DNA of 64,000 nucleotides, taken from positions 186,001 to 250,000 of the forward strand of contig VTFK01000148.1 in assembly GCA_009617715.1 (NCBI GenBank), read 5' to 3'. The notes beneath the pieces were generated by a model, which was given only the letters and a program-made list of their open reading frames with translations, did no database searches and had not been told where the DNA came from. The stretch comes from Plectrocnemia conspersa. Taxonomy: Eukaryota > Arthropoda > Insecta > Trichoptera > Polycentropodidae. This document shows, one piece after another, positions 12,670-25,299 of the stretch; within the stretch, counting starts at the first letter, position 1; every line of letters starts with the position of its first letter. A program made the translations under genes and the position numbers.

Positions 12670-13859
12670 CGCCGCCAGTGGAAATTACTACAATGCCACC
12701 TCGGCCCTCTTAAACCTACGATATAGCTGTAAGGGTGGATAAGGGGCGACTTCCGCCCCTTTCCCTCTGGTAACCCCCGTTTTCCCGCGATTTAGATAAT
12801 TCCGGATGATGTAGACCAATGAAAAGTCGAACGGCTGTCGACAAACGCGGCAGCTCGCATCCTGTACGGAATTAAAACGGAAGGAACGATCATATATGGA
12901 TTTATAATATATATATAATAAACAAACAAACGGAACATTACTTGTATTAAGACATTTAAAAGCTGCAGAACTGTAGCATTTCAATGCTACAATGCTGCGA
13001 AATTTTAACCGTAGTGATGGGGAACTTATCAAGAAAGTCGAGCTTTTGGTTTTGAAATACAGCTTTACTAAGTTGAAACCGGGATGCTCTTTTAAACCGG
13101 GTATTTTATATTGTATGTCTAAGTGTATTTATTTTTACTGTTCCAATTTTATAAAAAAAGTAATTAAAAAATTAAAAAATAATATAAAATGTATGTAGCG
13201 TGTAAGCTGGCCATATGTGCCCTTGATATCGTGATTAAATATAGCTATAATTAGACAATACCCACACGTGCTCAAGTCGCTAGAAATGAGACAGACATAA
13301 ACAAATCCTAAATTATTTAATAATATTTGTAGGTTTTTTATATAATTAAAATTGGAAAAATTCGCCAGCTCCTCATGAATGTCTCAATAATTTGTACGCA
13401 ATTAATGTGTTAATAATGAGGAAATAAGAAAGAAAAAATTGCATTAGAAGAAATATGTCTTACTTGCGAAATTTACAAACAGGGATGACAGCTGAAAAAG
13501 GGTTTCATGCAGCAAAGAACCGGAAAGGATACTTGGTATTAATCAACAAGTTAATGGCCGACATTTGTTCAAAAGCGTCCTTATCTTTGCAGACCGATAT
13601 TTATTTATATACCTTCAATTAGGACAATTTTGACCTCAATTACGCAATTACACGCTCTTATCTCTCACTCACTCTCGTCACTTAACACGAGAGCGAGCGA
13701 AATGGAAAACATCTCACTGACGTGACTTGATTTCAATGCGTCTATGGTTAAAAAAACAGAAAATAAAATAAAAAATACACACAAAAAATCTCTTTGTAAC
13801 TGATGTTAAATAAATCAATGTGTAATGACAGCGTATAAAGAAGCCGGATGATGACGAGC

Positions 13860-14480
13860 ATAGGTGAGACCTAGCATCAGAAGAGAACGCGATCGTGAAT
13901 CTCAAATACGTTCAAGAATTCCTCGAGAATAGTTTGATTGTCAACATAACCCTTTAGTGGTTTGAAGAAATGCTTAGCTACAATCATCTTTCTGCGAGAA
14001 CTTAGCGGATCGTATCTCAACGCTCATAAAGAAATGTTCCGAGATACAAACACAGATAACAACCGAATATATTTTTTATATCTTAAAAAATATATGAAAT
14101 ATTTGGTTATTCGATGATTTTAAATTATTGATTCCGATTCAAGAATACTGTAAACTAATGTGTCATAGAGAGCTCGAAAAGCTAAACGCGTTTCCCATAA
14201 CAAAGCCGGATATCTTGGAAAAATTTTCTCAGACGTCGTTTACATGTAGAAAGAATAAAAGTGAATCAGTGATCTTTAGTAGATGCTTCTCTAGCTAAAA
14301 CATTGCCATCAAGTTTATAGGAATAATCTGATAGCGAATGAGATCGAGAAAATGACACAATTTGGCACTTATCGACACTAAGGAGCAGACGGTTAACGAA
14401 AGCTCATATGTATAGAGAATCTAAGTCAATCCGTAGATTAAAGAAGCCTCAAAGCATCTAATCAATTTAAAGTCATCTAC
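13860..14480 (-). mobile_element. Non-LTR retrotransposon reverse-transcriptase remnant
   Basis: Read on the minus strand, 14430-14270 translates with one stop into SLYI, AFVNRLLLSVDKCQIVSFSR, then YSYKLDGNVLAREASTKD. This matches the order W-x-x-x-N-x-L-x-L-N-x-x-K-C in the palm-to-thumb region of non-LTR reverse transcriptases, followed by the characteristic DLG-type end. The copy is broken by stops and shifts. Its lower part (13860-13990) aligns with 24990-25110 through TAGTTTGATTGTCAACA. Its middle (about 14110-14260) aligns with 25130-25290 through the TCGCAGAC/TCTCAGAC blocks, so both are copies of one family. It is not functional. Confidence 0.65.
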
Positions 14481-14989
14481 ATACTCGTACAGAAGAAATT
14501 ATACATTTTTTTACAAAAGAAGTAATACATTTTAAAGAAATCCTTTATGTAGGGTGCTATGAACAATTCTTCTATTCCCGAGAATTTTCAGCTTTGTGTT
14601 TTGGAATATCTACAAAATGCTCGATTGATTTATATATGAAAGCTTAATATTAGTATTTTTTTATTGTTTTATATGTTCTTTTTTTTACTATTGTGACACA
14701 CTGGGATAACAAAATCATAGGGTTCTTATTGTAATAAATAAATTATTAATCAATCAAGCTTTTTCAGCTGTCGTTATTTTCGCCACACGTAAATGTTTTA
14801 TAAAGCTCTCTATGATGTATATTTTTCACCGTGATCATTAAATAAAAATACCCGTTATTTATCATTACTGATAACACTTTTATATACTCAACTACCAAGT
14901 ACATGGGTATTTTTATTCAGAGTTACAATTTTCATATTGCTTTGGCAATAATTTGATATTTTTTCCCATGTGAATATAAATTATTATGA

Positions 14990-15169
14990 CTATGTATACA
15001 AATGATGTAACGTAGGTGATCCTCTTTTTTCTTCAAAAGAACCGGCTCTTTCTATGGTATTTTCGCCATAGTTATTAACATGTCTGGCTTCAGCGTTTGA
15101 ATTTGTTTCCAAATTGTCTGTGTGTTTCGGATAGCCCCAAATATCAAGAGCGATGTTGACAAATAGAGA
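14990..15169 (-). pseudogene. Tc1-like transposase C-terminal fragment (or orphan exon)
   Basis: An open stretch of 60 codons ends in TAG and follows a GTAAG acceptor-like site. It contains NIALDIWGYPKHTDN and later GSFEEKRGSP. Part resembles the N-P-I-E-N-L-W-G-x-L-K motif near the end of Tc1/mariner transposases. A neighbouring frame (about 15125-15005) gives IWKQIQTLKPDMLITMAKIP, resembling the W-x-x-I ... L-I-x-S-M helix of the same proteins. The simplest reading is a Tc1-like remnant with indels. A terminal exon of an unknown gene cannot be excluded, because the first frame is uninterrupted and coding-like. Confidence 0.4.
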
Positions 15170-16036
15170 CTTACATATATAAAAGTATACGAAAAGAATA
15201 TAAATTTTGCAACCTCACTTCACTCTTTAAAAGTCATTTTAAATCCTTCAAATTAAAAATCCTAACACATTATGTTAAATTAAAGAAAATTTTTGTCTCA
15301 TGCATATTATTATCATCTTAAAAATTATAAATATATAAGACAAACAATAATTGCAAGAAGGGAATTATTTATATTTGTAATTTTATCCCCAATAAATACC
15401 CATGGCTATTTAGAAAACGAAATTCTAATGAACTATATTTGAGTGGGCCTCTCAACTTCTCAACCTCAAAAACCCGGTAGATTTATTAAAAATAATTAAA
15501 TGTAGCTTACGTAAACCGAAATTTCATTTAAAAATAGTTTCTGAAGACTTATAGGCTTTAATTCAAAACTGTTATTACTATTACCCCTAAAATCAGATAT
15601 TTGGATAAATAATATATGAAAAACATATACATTTAATAATTAAGAGAAACAGAACTTAATCGATTTATCTTCTGGTGCTACTTTACTGTGATACTGAAAA
15701 TTAAAAATATAATACCTCTTAGTTAAAAAGCCATTATTGTCCTCATTTTTACCACATATTCATTTGGGAAGACTCTTTTGAACATGTCAGTTATAAAAAC
15801 TAAAAAAATATATGTAAAATATTTAAGGATAATTAATATTTTATTATATTGAAGAAAATTATTAAGCTAATTAATTTTTTAATAATTTAAGAATTATACA
15901 ATATTAATTAATTTAAGAAAATTCATATTGTACCATATAATTAATGATTTTTATTTCCACATTAGTGGTCCGGAAAATGTTTCTTATATTTCAGTGCTCC
16001 GCATGGGAAAAATGGTTTTGAGACATTGCATTAGAT

Positions 16037-18434
16037 CAGTGGTTCTTAACCTTTTCAAAGTCACGGTGCACTTTTGATCATGGGAAAAAGTGGCGGTGCA
16101 CCAGAATTAAGAGGTCGAAAAAAATATGTGGACATAATTTTTATTACATATTTAAAAAAAATAATAGTTACATATAAAATTACATAAATTTTTTTTACAT
16201 ATTTTTAAAATTAAATTATATAAAAAAGTTGAGTATTGAAAATAAATTTAGGTAGTTAATTTTGCCCTAGAACCAATTTTTAATTACGTGTTTTATTAAA
16301 AATATTTGTATTAATATTTAAAGTTGCTCTTTGGGTGGCAAATCTAAGTGGTGCATTTTCCCCCCTTTGTTTACCCAAAATGACGTTCCTGCTTAACATA
16401 ATGGAATTTATATGATCAATCAAAAATTAATTAATGTGATACCTGAGCTTGTTGGCTTTTTTTGCAGATATCAGAAATATTACGTCGAATATTTTATTTA
16501 GTTACCCTGAATTCTTCGTTTAAATTTTTTTCTGTCTTTTCGTTTTTTTAGTTTTCATATTAGTTGTTGTTGAGAAACCAAGCTCACACAAATATGATGT
16601 TGTAAAACTGTAACAAAATTTTGAGTGCCTTCATGTAAAGAAGTGAATATTCCTCTTGGACAGTAATCCAAAAAAAATTCTTCATAGTTATTACGGAAAA
16701 TTTAATTTTTTAGAGTACGATCAGTCGACAATGAGACTAATTTGATGATTTCGTATCCGGTCATAATTTTCTATATTTAAGAATGGAAAATAATGCGCAA
16801 TATTTTTTTAAAATAAAGTTAAATGTTCTATTATTGCGGAAATAACTCCCTTGGAAATGTTTTCATTAAGTGAAGGAAACATATCTACTTTATTTTATAT
16901 TATTCGATTATTATCGAGTTATTTTTTCCAAAATCCTGTCAATTTGTCAATGGATGTCATGAATTTTTCGTTTTTTCCTTGAATGCTTGTGTTAACGTTA
17001 TTTAAGTAATTAAAAATATCTGCTAAATATGCCACTTTAGCATACCAATCATTATTCTGAAGACATTTTACAAAATCATCCATACCTTCATTTCGAAAAA
17101 AGATTAACAATTCATTCTTAAGTTCTATGAATCGGCATAAAACTTTACCCTTAGATAACCACCTGACTTTAGTGTGAAAAAGCAAACACTCGTACATAGC
17201 TTCCATGGAAATGCAATGTTTTTTAAACATGAATGTTTTTAAAGGTCTTGATTTTATGAAATTCACTATATTTACAACTTGATTTAGTACAGGTTTTAGT
17301 GTTTCTGGTAATATTTTCGAAACTAAAGATTCTCTATGTAAAAAACTGCGTAGATATAATATTAGGTTTTCTTGTCTTTGCAAGGGTTACAAATCCTTTA
17401 AATGAGCCTACCGTTGAAGGAGCACGATCCATACAAATTCCTACACATAACTCCCATGATATTTTAAATTGTTCTAAATATGAATAAATAAGATCAAAAA
17501 CATCTTGTCCTGTCGTATGCTCGGCAAGTTCTTTGCATCATAGATATTGATTCACTATTTTGTTTTCATTTATGAAACGAACGAATTCTAGTATTTGTGC
17601 CTTACCGCTAATGTCAGTAGATTTGTCGACATGTAAAACAAAATATCGCTTGGAAAGTCTATCGTTAACTGTTTTCTCAGTATCATCCGACATATTTAAT
17701 TATTTTTTTATTGTATCGTTTGAAAGAGGAATTTTCATAATTTCCTTTTTGCTTCATCACCAATCATAATTTTTTCCTATTTCACAATATGCAGGTAAAA
17801 TTAGAGACTCTGCTATAGTATGTGGTTTTAATTGTACAGCAATCAATTCAGCAATCTTGTATGACGCCAGTTGTGCCTTATCGGAAATTTTAACAGTTTT
17901 TTCAAAATATTTCGCTTGTTTATTTTGCATGCTTAACAATCTTTTGAAGTAATTTTTTACTTTTGATGCAAGATCGGCGTGCTTCGTAGTGAAGTGGCGA
18001 TTTAACTTGTCAATATACATCGCGCTATTGGACAGTTTTTCTCCACATACAACACATAGTGGAATGTGATATCCTTCCTGATTGATGCTAGTAAAACTAT
18101 AACGTAGATATTCTTCAGAATACTGTCCATTATTTTTTTTTATTTTATTGGATATATTTTCTTTTGTATGAGACGTATGATGTCTAGTAACATCTTAACT
18201 ACTTCTTCCACTTGTACTCCCAGTGTCATTAATATTTTGGTCTGATTCACAATTTCGTTTGGTAATAAATTTATCTATTGTGGGGTATCACGACTATAAT
18301 AAAATATAAATTGATTGAAACATTAAGATTTTACTATTTTGCGGAATTTTTGTTTTTACCAATTTTCTCGCGGTGCACTTGTAATAAGCTCGCGGTGCAC
18401 TGGTGCACCGCGGTGCACCGGTTAAGAACCACTG
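16037..18434 (-). mobile_element. hAT transposon, complete ends, broken transposase
   Basis: The element is bounded by a 15-bp perfect terminal inverted repeat, CAGTGGTTCTTAACC, and an 8-bp target duplication CATTAGAT (16029-16036 and 18435-18442). It is 2,398 bp long. Sub-terminal GGTGCAC repeats (as GCGGTGCAC at the right end and CGGTGCAC near the left) may be transposase-binding sites. It carries one minus-strand transposase relic, described separately. Intact ends mean it could still have been mobilised in trans. Confidence 0.95.
16540..18280 (-). pseudogene. hAT (ZBED-type) transposase pseudogene
   Basis: The minus strand encodes, in order, an N-terminal KFITKRNCESDQ block, a stop at about 18199 and a BED zinc finger. 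The finger shows the C-x2-C pair in IPLCVVCGEK and the H-x-x-x-x-H-type end in RHFTTKHADL. A helical region to about 17757 follows. The RNase-H-like region (17383-16919) contains ECLLFHTKVRWLSKGKVL, whose C/T-x-x-R-W motif is conserved. A frame change follows, then decayed C-terminal dimerisation sequence. At least one stop, several shifts and the missing start make it inactive. It resembles the FAM200/SCAND3/ZBED-like branch of hAT transposases. The family acts by cut-and-paste transposition. Confidence 0.85.
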
Positions 18435-18719
18435 CATTAGATTATTATAATTATAACGTTCAAAATGATTTGAAGCATTGACTTAAAATCTGAAGTAAAT
18501 TTTTAATATTATATAAAATTTATGCGTAAGTTCAGCAAGCTGTTCTATCTAATTATTTTTGTATCATTAGTTGATCAATATTTGATATAGTATGGCATAA
18601 ACATTAATAAAGATTATATAATTGGTTTATAGGAAATAAAAAAAGAACATTTCTACGATATTAAATTTTACAAATCTACTTTCGATTATCATATGTTAGT
18701 TAAAGTCTCGGAAAAATTT

Positions 18720-18945
18720 TATTGTTCTCAAGCAGCCATGTCACTGAGATACCAAGAGACGTTCGAGGTTCTGAATTAATGCTGCTTGGGAAAGGAGACA
18801 GGTGAACTATTTATTCAAGGAGGGACGACATCTAGAACGTCTAAGGGAAATCTTTAACTTGACGCAGGCCATTCTCGGAAACGTGATCCGTGACTTGTGG
18901 ATCATCTTTATCTGCGACATCCGGACTTGCGAATAATAAGATGAA
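18720..18945 (+). other. Coding-like patch of unknown origin, open on both strands
   Basis: This GC-richer patch follows the hAT element by about 290 bp. The plus strand has a 50-codon open run ending in a stop (RRQVNYLFKEGRHLERLREI and onward). The minus strand has an equally coding-like run (SPDVADKDDPQVTDHVSENG). No domain is recognised. It is most likely a fragment of an unrecognised mobile element. Confidence 0.3.
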
Positions 18946-19404
18946 AATAAAACAAAGCATTTAGAGATTACCGTTAACGAGTTTTTTTCAAAATAGAACG
19001 AGCTATATTATTATTATATAGTTAGAAATTTCTTAGATTTTTAACAAAATATTATAAAAGTGTAAAGTTTTATCAATCATATAGAGATAGAGATTACATA
19101 TAGAGATAATCGAAAGCTTAATGATATGTTTTATTTTGAAATGTATTAATATTTTTTTTTTAAAAGTAATGTTATTTTGTAAGGGGAATCTCTATATCCT
19201 GACTTTTCTCTTACAGCACTTTCTAAATAGACTTCAACGTATTTAAGATTCAATAATGCATTGACACAAAAAAAAAAAATGGAAAGGCTTGAAGACAATA
19301 TGTATGATTTCCATACATATGCAAAGAAGATAAGTCAAACATTTGATAACCGGAAATTATAAATGTGTGTTATACAAAAACAATCAGTGGTTATCCAAAA
19401 GTCA

Positions 19405-19875
19405 AGTAGGAAAATCTACCAAGAAGCCCGGGCTCATTGTGCAAAAAATTGTGTTGTGCATATGTTGGGATTGCAAATAGAATATACATTACAAAACTCT
19501 TAAACCTTGCCAAACAAAGGCAGCAAGATGGCAGCTTGTATCAGCTGGATAGTTTACATGAGAAAGTAAGAAAAGGCAAGCATTTGTCAACAGAAGTCTA
19601 ATAGCTCTAAAAGTTTAAATAAATTGAAATTAAAATTGTTATCCAGACCTTGCTCCTTCCGACTACCATTCATATCAATCGATGCAACACTTCCTATCTG
19701 TTAAAAAATCAAAATGCAAATAATGTGAAAAGAGACCAATTAGAATATTTGAAGACCGCACGCTAAAGTGGTAACGAATAAAACAGCATATAAGAATTTC
19801 AATACAAAAAAACTAATTGGTTTAAATATTGTATTGAGAAATAACCCTTTCATTAAAATGTTTCAAATAAAATTA
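19405..19875 (+). pseudogene. Mariner-like transposase remnant (C-terminal half)
   Basis: In shifting plus-strand frames the segment reads QQDGSLYQLDSLHEKVRKGK and then YPDLAPSDYHSYQSMQHFLS. These match the Q-Q-L-D-x-L and Y-S-P-D-L-A-P-S-D-Y-H-L-F motifs around the last catalytic aspartate of mariner transposases. Stops and frameshifts are numerous and the N-terminal half is missing. It is a dead copy on the plus strand. Confidence 0.75.
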
Positions 19876-19879
19876 GATT

Positions 19880-21640
19880 TAATTTTATTTACTTGTATTG
19901 TTCAAAGTAGAAGCCTTTAAAATGTGCCTAATTCTTTGAAACTCGTGTTTGATAGAACTCGTGACTTTTAATTATTTTATTATCGTAAGCAAGGGATTTA
20001 CAAATTTAGGTCACACAATAAAAACGTGTAAAAAATATATTAGAGTTGTTATTAAATCAATTCACATGCTCAAATTAATAGCAATGAAAAAACACGTTTT
20101 AGCCGAAGCTTTAGATTAATTAAAACAAAGACATCTTAAGCAATTTAATTTCCCAAATTTAGCACAATTCTTGTTTCAATTTTTAATTTAAATACGATAT
20201 TTCTAGTAACAGGGCTTTGTTGATTTACCATTTAAACGTAAAACGTGATAACGTGATATACTTTAATAGAAAACTCATTGTTTAAATATTTCACTAATTT
20301 TGTTAAAAACAGGTCAGCAACACCAATTATTTTATATTGAATTTTTTCTTTACATATTTTTTTTCTATTACGAATATTAAAAAAAAATACATAAAATGGT
20401 TTGAATTTTGGTTTTTTAAAATAAACCATTTCTGATCTATATTTTTAATTTTTTTCATTCAGCAATGTATTGCATTCTATGATTTTAAAATATTTTAATT
20501 AAAATTTGATGTGCTAATATTTTTACTTCTCTCTAGCAACTAGACAAAGACTGAAAAAACAGTCTATAGATACTGAAATTGAATCTTTTTGAGAAAGTAA
20601 ATAAACAACATATTAACATATAACCGTCTTATGATGAACGGTAAAAATAAAATCTCTCTATTTTCTGTTAATGATAACAAGAACAGAGAAAGACCTGGGT
20701 TATAATTAAAATTTCCAAATATTCGATGTATATGAATAAAAAAACTATTTATTATTATTGTATATACAATTGCTAAAAGCATTTAGAACAAATTTGATAT
20801 ATATGATAGACGTTTATTTTGTGCGAATTTGCATATAAATTAAATAACTAAAAATAAATTAACCGCGATCGAATCATAAAATTAATTAAAATAAAATCTT
20901 TGCATCTTGAAAAAATAAGTACAAAAACGTAAGATGAATTTCACAAAAATTTGTGACGCACGCCTGTTTTTGAGATAAGCGTTAAACGATAATAAAGGTG
21001 AGCCTCTTCAACAAGTTTTTTCGTTCAACGAAAGAATTCTGCGAATTTAGGCCATAGTAGATACGGTCGATAAATATTCGAACTACAAATATTTTTCGAA
21101 GGCATAAAAGCTCTCATTCCGAAACAAAATAAAGGATCATGGATTTTGAGTATATTGAGAGAAAAACGACTACTGTTGTTACTCAAGTATACAAATTTCA
21201 AGATTTTTTAATATTTAATTCGAGATAATACAAACGAATATTTGATTAATTATTCGCATATTCATATAGTTAGCTACAGTGTGTAGTTACAACATAATAC
21301 ACACTGGTTTGTCTACATTATTAATGCAGGTGAAACATAATTTTTTAAATTCATCTTTGTATTGAAATTTTGCCGTTATCGGTAAAATAAATTTCAAGAA
21401 TTCTCATAAATGTATATTGCTGAAAGTCCTGAAAGAGATTATTTAGTTCTGAACACTGCCATTTAGGTATAACGGCGAATCAACAGCAACTGGGTGTTAT
21501 TCGTGACAGCAAACAGTGTCTCCAGACAGAAAATATAATACGGATTGCGTCTGGACCTGCAAATATTTTGCAGTACACACTTTATCACCAATTTGTGAAC
21601 TTTTAAATTTATTAAAATTGTGAAGTTATCAAGTATATTT
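19880..21640. other. AT-rich, no gene seen
   Basis: Open frames here are low complexity. A GC-richer patch at 21460-21570 probably belongs to the decayed hAT element ending at about 21723. Confidence 0.5.
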
Positions 21641-21654
21641 TTATCTTGAGAATA

Positions 21655-21723
21655 TTTTGCGACCCATTAAATATCCCAAGTGACCTAATTTTGGGTCGCG
21701 ATTCATAGCTTAAGAAACGCTAA
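21655..21723. mobile_element. Decayed hAT terminus
   Basis: Read on the minus strand from 21723, GTTTCTTAAGCTATGAATCG is followed by CGACCCAAAATTAGGTCAC and TGGGTCGC. This is the usual layout of a hAT end of the CAGTGGTTCTTAA ... GGTCGCGACCC type. The opposite end and the target duplication were not found. Confidence 0.5.
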
Positions 21724-22463
21724 TATAGGTGAAGTAAAAATATGCATATTTGAAAATAAGTATTATTTTAATATCAGTTCAGATTATCGATATGTTTATA
21801 GAGTTAATTAGTTAGGGGATTGTAAAAATAAATTGACATTTGGATAAATATATATTTTCTTGCTGTAAAAATATCTCTTATTACCGAAAATAGCATCATG
21901 TATCTGACATATAACAATTATATCTAAAATAAGCACCAGTGTGGTTTTCTTGGAGATTTGACAGGGGAGACACGCTAACGACTGACCGGTGAGTGTCACT
22001 CAAAACGCAAGAGGGGTAATTGGCATCGCGTAGGGGCTGAAAAAAATATTTTTATAAGGCAAGATTCCGCATTAAGCAGATAATATAGCTATGTACATAT
22101 ATATGCTGAACTCAGCCTGAAAATATTATAATTATTAACTGTCATATCATCATCTAAGACAAAGTTTCAAACATCGTATAAAAGTTTCGGATTACTGCAA
22201 CTGAAAGCAAATGTTCAGTTGTTCATTTACCACATCAATTCAAATTTATTATTATGAACCAAATAAGCTTATAATTTCTTTTGTTTTTATTTTTTTATTT
22301 AATTGTAGTACATTAAAATAAAAAATATTTTTATTTATTTACTGATTTATAAAATCATGGCATTGTAACTATAAAAAGGAAATGAATATAAAAAAATCGG
22401 AATCCGCGCCCTACTATGCGTACAAAAATCAAAGTTTGTTTATAAGAGTTAAGAGCTGCTCAC

Positions 22464-22611
22464 CTTCGTATGCTCCAGTTTCTGCAGCTACTAGTCAGCC
22501 AGCTGGTCAGCAGAAGCGCGGAAGTTGTCAGTTAGTTACGGGAACGTACTTGCCAACAACCGAACTGCTCCGTGGCAGGGTAGCACGCCGACTAAGGGAC
22601 GTCGTCAGACT
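22464..22611 (-). promoter_or_regulatory. Candidate promoter and non-coding first exon of the HES gene
   Basis: A GC-rich island (about 22440-22820) stands out from the AT-rich surroundings. On the minus strand TCAGTC, an arthropod-type initiator, places a start at about 22611 inside the near-palindrome GTCAGTCTGAC. The next 148 nt contain no ATG and end in GAAG followed by GTGAGC, a strong donor (GT at 22463-22462). The next minus-strand coding exon is the HES bHLH exon, whose ATG lies only six bases after its acceptor. A leader-only first exon therefore fits well. A CACGTG E-box lies upstream at about 22740. No TATA box is seen 30 nt upstream. Joining it to the HES gene across 15.9 kb is inference. 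Most of the island is also open on the plus strand (22382-22843), which I treat as a by-product of its base composition. Confidence 0.4.
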
Positions 22612-23053
22612 GACGGCGGTATTTAGCGTCGCGTTAACCCCCGACCGACGCGTCAGAATACCCGAGGAGGCCTCTTTCTACCCAACATCCACCCCCTCCC
22701 CATCACGCTGCCTCCTCGCTCACTCACAACCACTGGCGCACGTGAAACGTAATGAGGCTGTACCGACGGGAAAAACTACCTCCTATTTTTCGGCACGGAC
22801 TCGTGACTCAACGCCAATTTTACGCGTAAAAACTATACAATAAAATTAGGCGCAAATTAAATTTCACCCAATACAGCTATATTACATATTCTCTATTTAG
22901 ACATTTAAATATTTTTAGTAAACTCATTATTTTTTTATAGCACAGTAAAATATTAAATTCGTATATTTAAAAAAAAACTGCATGCCATAAATGTGCAGGG
23001 CATAATAACATTAAAATAATTACTAAAAAATGCTTAAATTATATACCTCTAAC

Positions 23054-24150
23054 TAGAGTCTCTAATTACTCGAACCATCAACTACTCGAGTATCAAATAT
23101 TAAAATTTTAAAATACTCGAGTACTCGAGTACTTTCGAGTATTTACCAAATGTACCAAAATAGCTATTATTCAAATTCGTGCACATATAAATAAATAAAT
23201 AAAATACTTAGTATGTTAATTTTTTACAATTATTTTAACTTCACGAACATACTTTTTAAAAACAATAATGCAAAAAGTGTCTCGAATTTAATATTACTAC
23301 TAACCTTTGGTTTTATTATTCCCGTTATGGAAAAATCCCTTTCCGTTGCTGTTGATGTTGGTCTTATTGTCATTAACGCATTGGATAAGGCTTCTAATTT
23401 ATATCTGTTCGCTTTTTATAGATATAAAATTTTTTGAACTATCTTTTTATGTTCTCTTCTTTCATTCCCTTCTCTGCTTTTCTCTTATTTCCTTCGACTA
23501 TTGACAAAATAGCATTTTGTAATTCTTCTTGAATAGATTTTTTTTTCTTAACAATATACAATATTCTACTCCTTCTGATTAATGCGAAGAATTTAAATCT
23601 ATATCCTTCGAAGATGTATTTGGGTGAATCCCTTTCACTCTAGAGCTAAACGGTTCGCAAAGAACTGACTTTACTTTTAATGCCTTTAAAACACACAATT
23701 GTTTTTATTTATATTTTAAGCTGAGGGATACACTTTACGCTACAACTGCATAGTCATAAAACCTAAATTTTTTTTTTGTTGATATTTCATATTGTTCATT
23801 GCTATAAATTAGATAAGTCGGGACTGTCGAACAGAAAACACAAAAGAAATTTCTCCGACGTACCCACTAACATAGCCGACGACCGGAACTATGCAACTAT
23901 GGAACTATGAAAAAATTATACCTGATAGTAACCGCTCTAACTCGGGACTTCGGGCATAAACGCCAAATAAAAGCAAGACGTTAACCTTTACCGGACCGAG
24001 TTAAAGTTATTTTTGTTTCTGAAATATTTCAAATTTTTTAATTTCGAGTATTAATCGAGTAATTTTCAAAATACTCGATTATCAAGAACTTGAAAAATAG
24101 ACAAAAATACTCGAGTATCGAGTACTCGATTACTCGAATTGGAGACTCTA
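23054..24150 (-). mobile_element. hAT element, non-autonomous, 8-bp target duplication
   Basis: Ends are TAGAGTCTCTAATTACTCGA and the inverted TCGAATTGGAGACTCTA. An 8-bp duplication CCTCTAAC flanks them (23046-23053 and 24151-24158). Both sub-terminal regions carry many ACTCGAGT/TCGAGTA palindromes. On the minus strand at about 23390-23300 the frame LMTIRPTSTATERDFS is a relic of the hAT C-terminal dimerisation domain. It matches LLTIKPTSTESERVFS of the element at 37480, so the two belong to one family. Length is 1,097 bp; there is no intact transposase. Confidence 0.9.
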
Positions 24151-24159
24151 CCTCTAACT

Positions 24160-24900
24160 AATGTATCCTCTCTAACTACGAGTACCTGGGTGAAAAAAAA
24201 AATATATCTGAAAGATGCAATACATATGTATGTAATAATTTAGCGCAATATTTTTAATAAACATTAGTCTTATTAAGTGATTTTATATGTATGGTATAAA
24301 TATGTCGTTGTGGCCATGGATGTAATTTACAGCATAACAATTGATGAAATTGCCGAAATTAAAAAAAATACTCATATATCCGACTTAATATTGTGCAACT
24401 GTGTACTTTTACAATAGCCGGTATTGATGCTTTTATTTATAAGTAATTTATTATTTATTATGGTAATATTTTTTTAAGCATATTTTTGGCAACAGGTATA
24501 AAAAACCGTAGTAGTTAAATGTTTAAAACACTCAATGTCATATTATTTTTAAAATAAAAATAAATTGTTTTGTTTTTTTATAACATGTGTTGTCATTAAT
24601 TTAAGAATATAGTACCGTTAGCTATTTAATAATCGACTAATAATTGCATTAACAATTACCGCATGTCAAGCTATTTTGGAAACTGAAGAAATATATATTA
24701 TGTAAGATAACCTAGATTAGAAGGTGTAGTTTATACCGAATTATCAACCAGATATTTCATGTATTAATTATCGATTTATATTAACTTAAGAATTTATCAT
24801 GTTAGCTCTACCTGATAATATAAAGGAGTTACCGTAAATAGAAATTACATAAAGACCATCAGGATCTAAGTATATAAAAATCAATTAAGAAAGAGAAATA
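24160..24900. other. AT-rich intergenic DNA, no gene seen
   Basis: Nothing recognisable beyond short low-complexity frames. Confidence 0.5.
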
Positions 24901-24904
24901 ATCA

Positions 24905-25290
24905 TAAAGTCAAACGGCACAAACTGGACCAACTTCTCATAGCTGACATTAAATAGAACAATGTGCAATTCCAGCATATTAAGAAGCCATAAGCTAGTCG
25001 GATATTGCGGACATCCTGACTGTAACGGACAGAAGTGATTCTCGAAGACTTTTCGAAACCCAAAACTAGAGTAGTTTGATTGTCAACAGAACCCTTCAGT
25101 AGTCTGAAGAAATGTTATATACTAATACTCCAAATCATTGATCCCGATACAAAAATAATGAGAACCAAGTAACAAAAATGACGAATCGTTGAAGTGAAAT
25201 ATGTTCCTCATAATAAATACGAGCATTTTGGAAGATTTTTCGCAGACATCGTTTATGTACAAAGTTAACATCCACTTGCTCTCAAAAGTG
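24905..25290 (-). mobile_element. Non-LTR retrotransposon remnant, same family as 13860-14480
   Basis: The minus strand contains TTCAGACTACTGAAGGG and CTATTTAATGTCAGCTATG. Both blocks recur on the plus strand at 36048-36145 (TTCAGACCACTGAAGAG and the same CTATTTAATGTCAGCTATG). The upper part aligns with 14110-14260. No long open frame survives. Confidence 0.6.
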
Positions 25291-25299
25291 CTTCCGTGA

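Noticed and set aside
22382..22843. Plus-strand open frame of 153 codons in the GC-rich island
   Set aside because: Its composition follows the island, it is arginine/serine/proline-rich with no motif, and the minus strand there has a better initiator and donor. A promoter/leader reading is simpler.
23090..23140. ACTCGAGT palindromes as transcription-factor sites or a CRISPR-like array
   Set aside because: They are sub-terminal repeats of the surrounding hAT element, at both ends, and have no regular spacer pattern.
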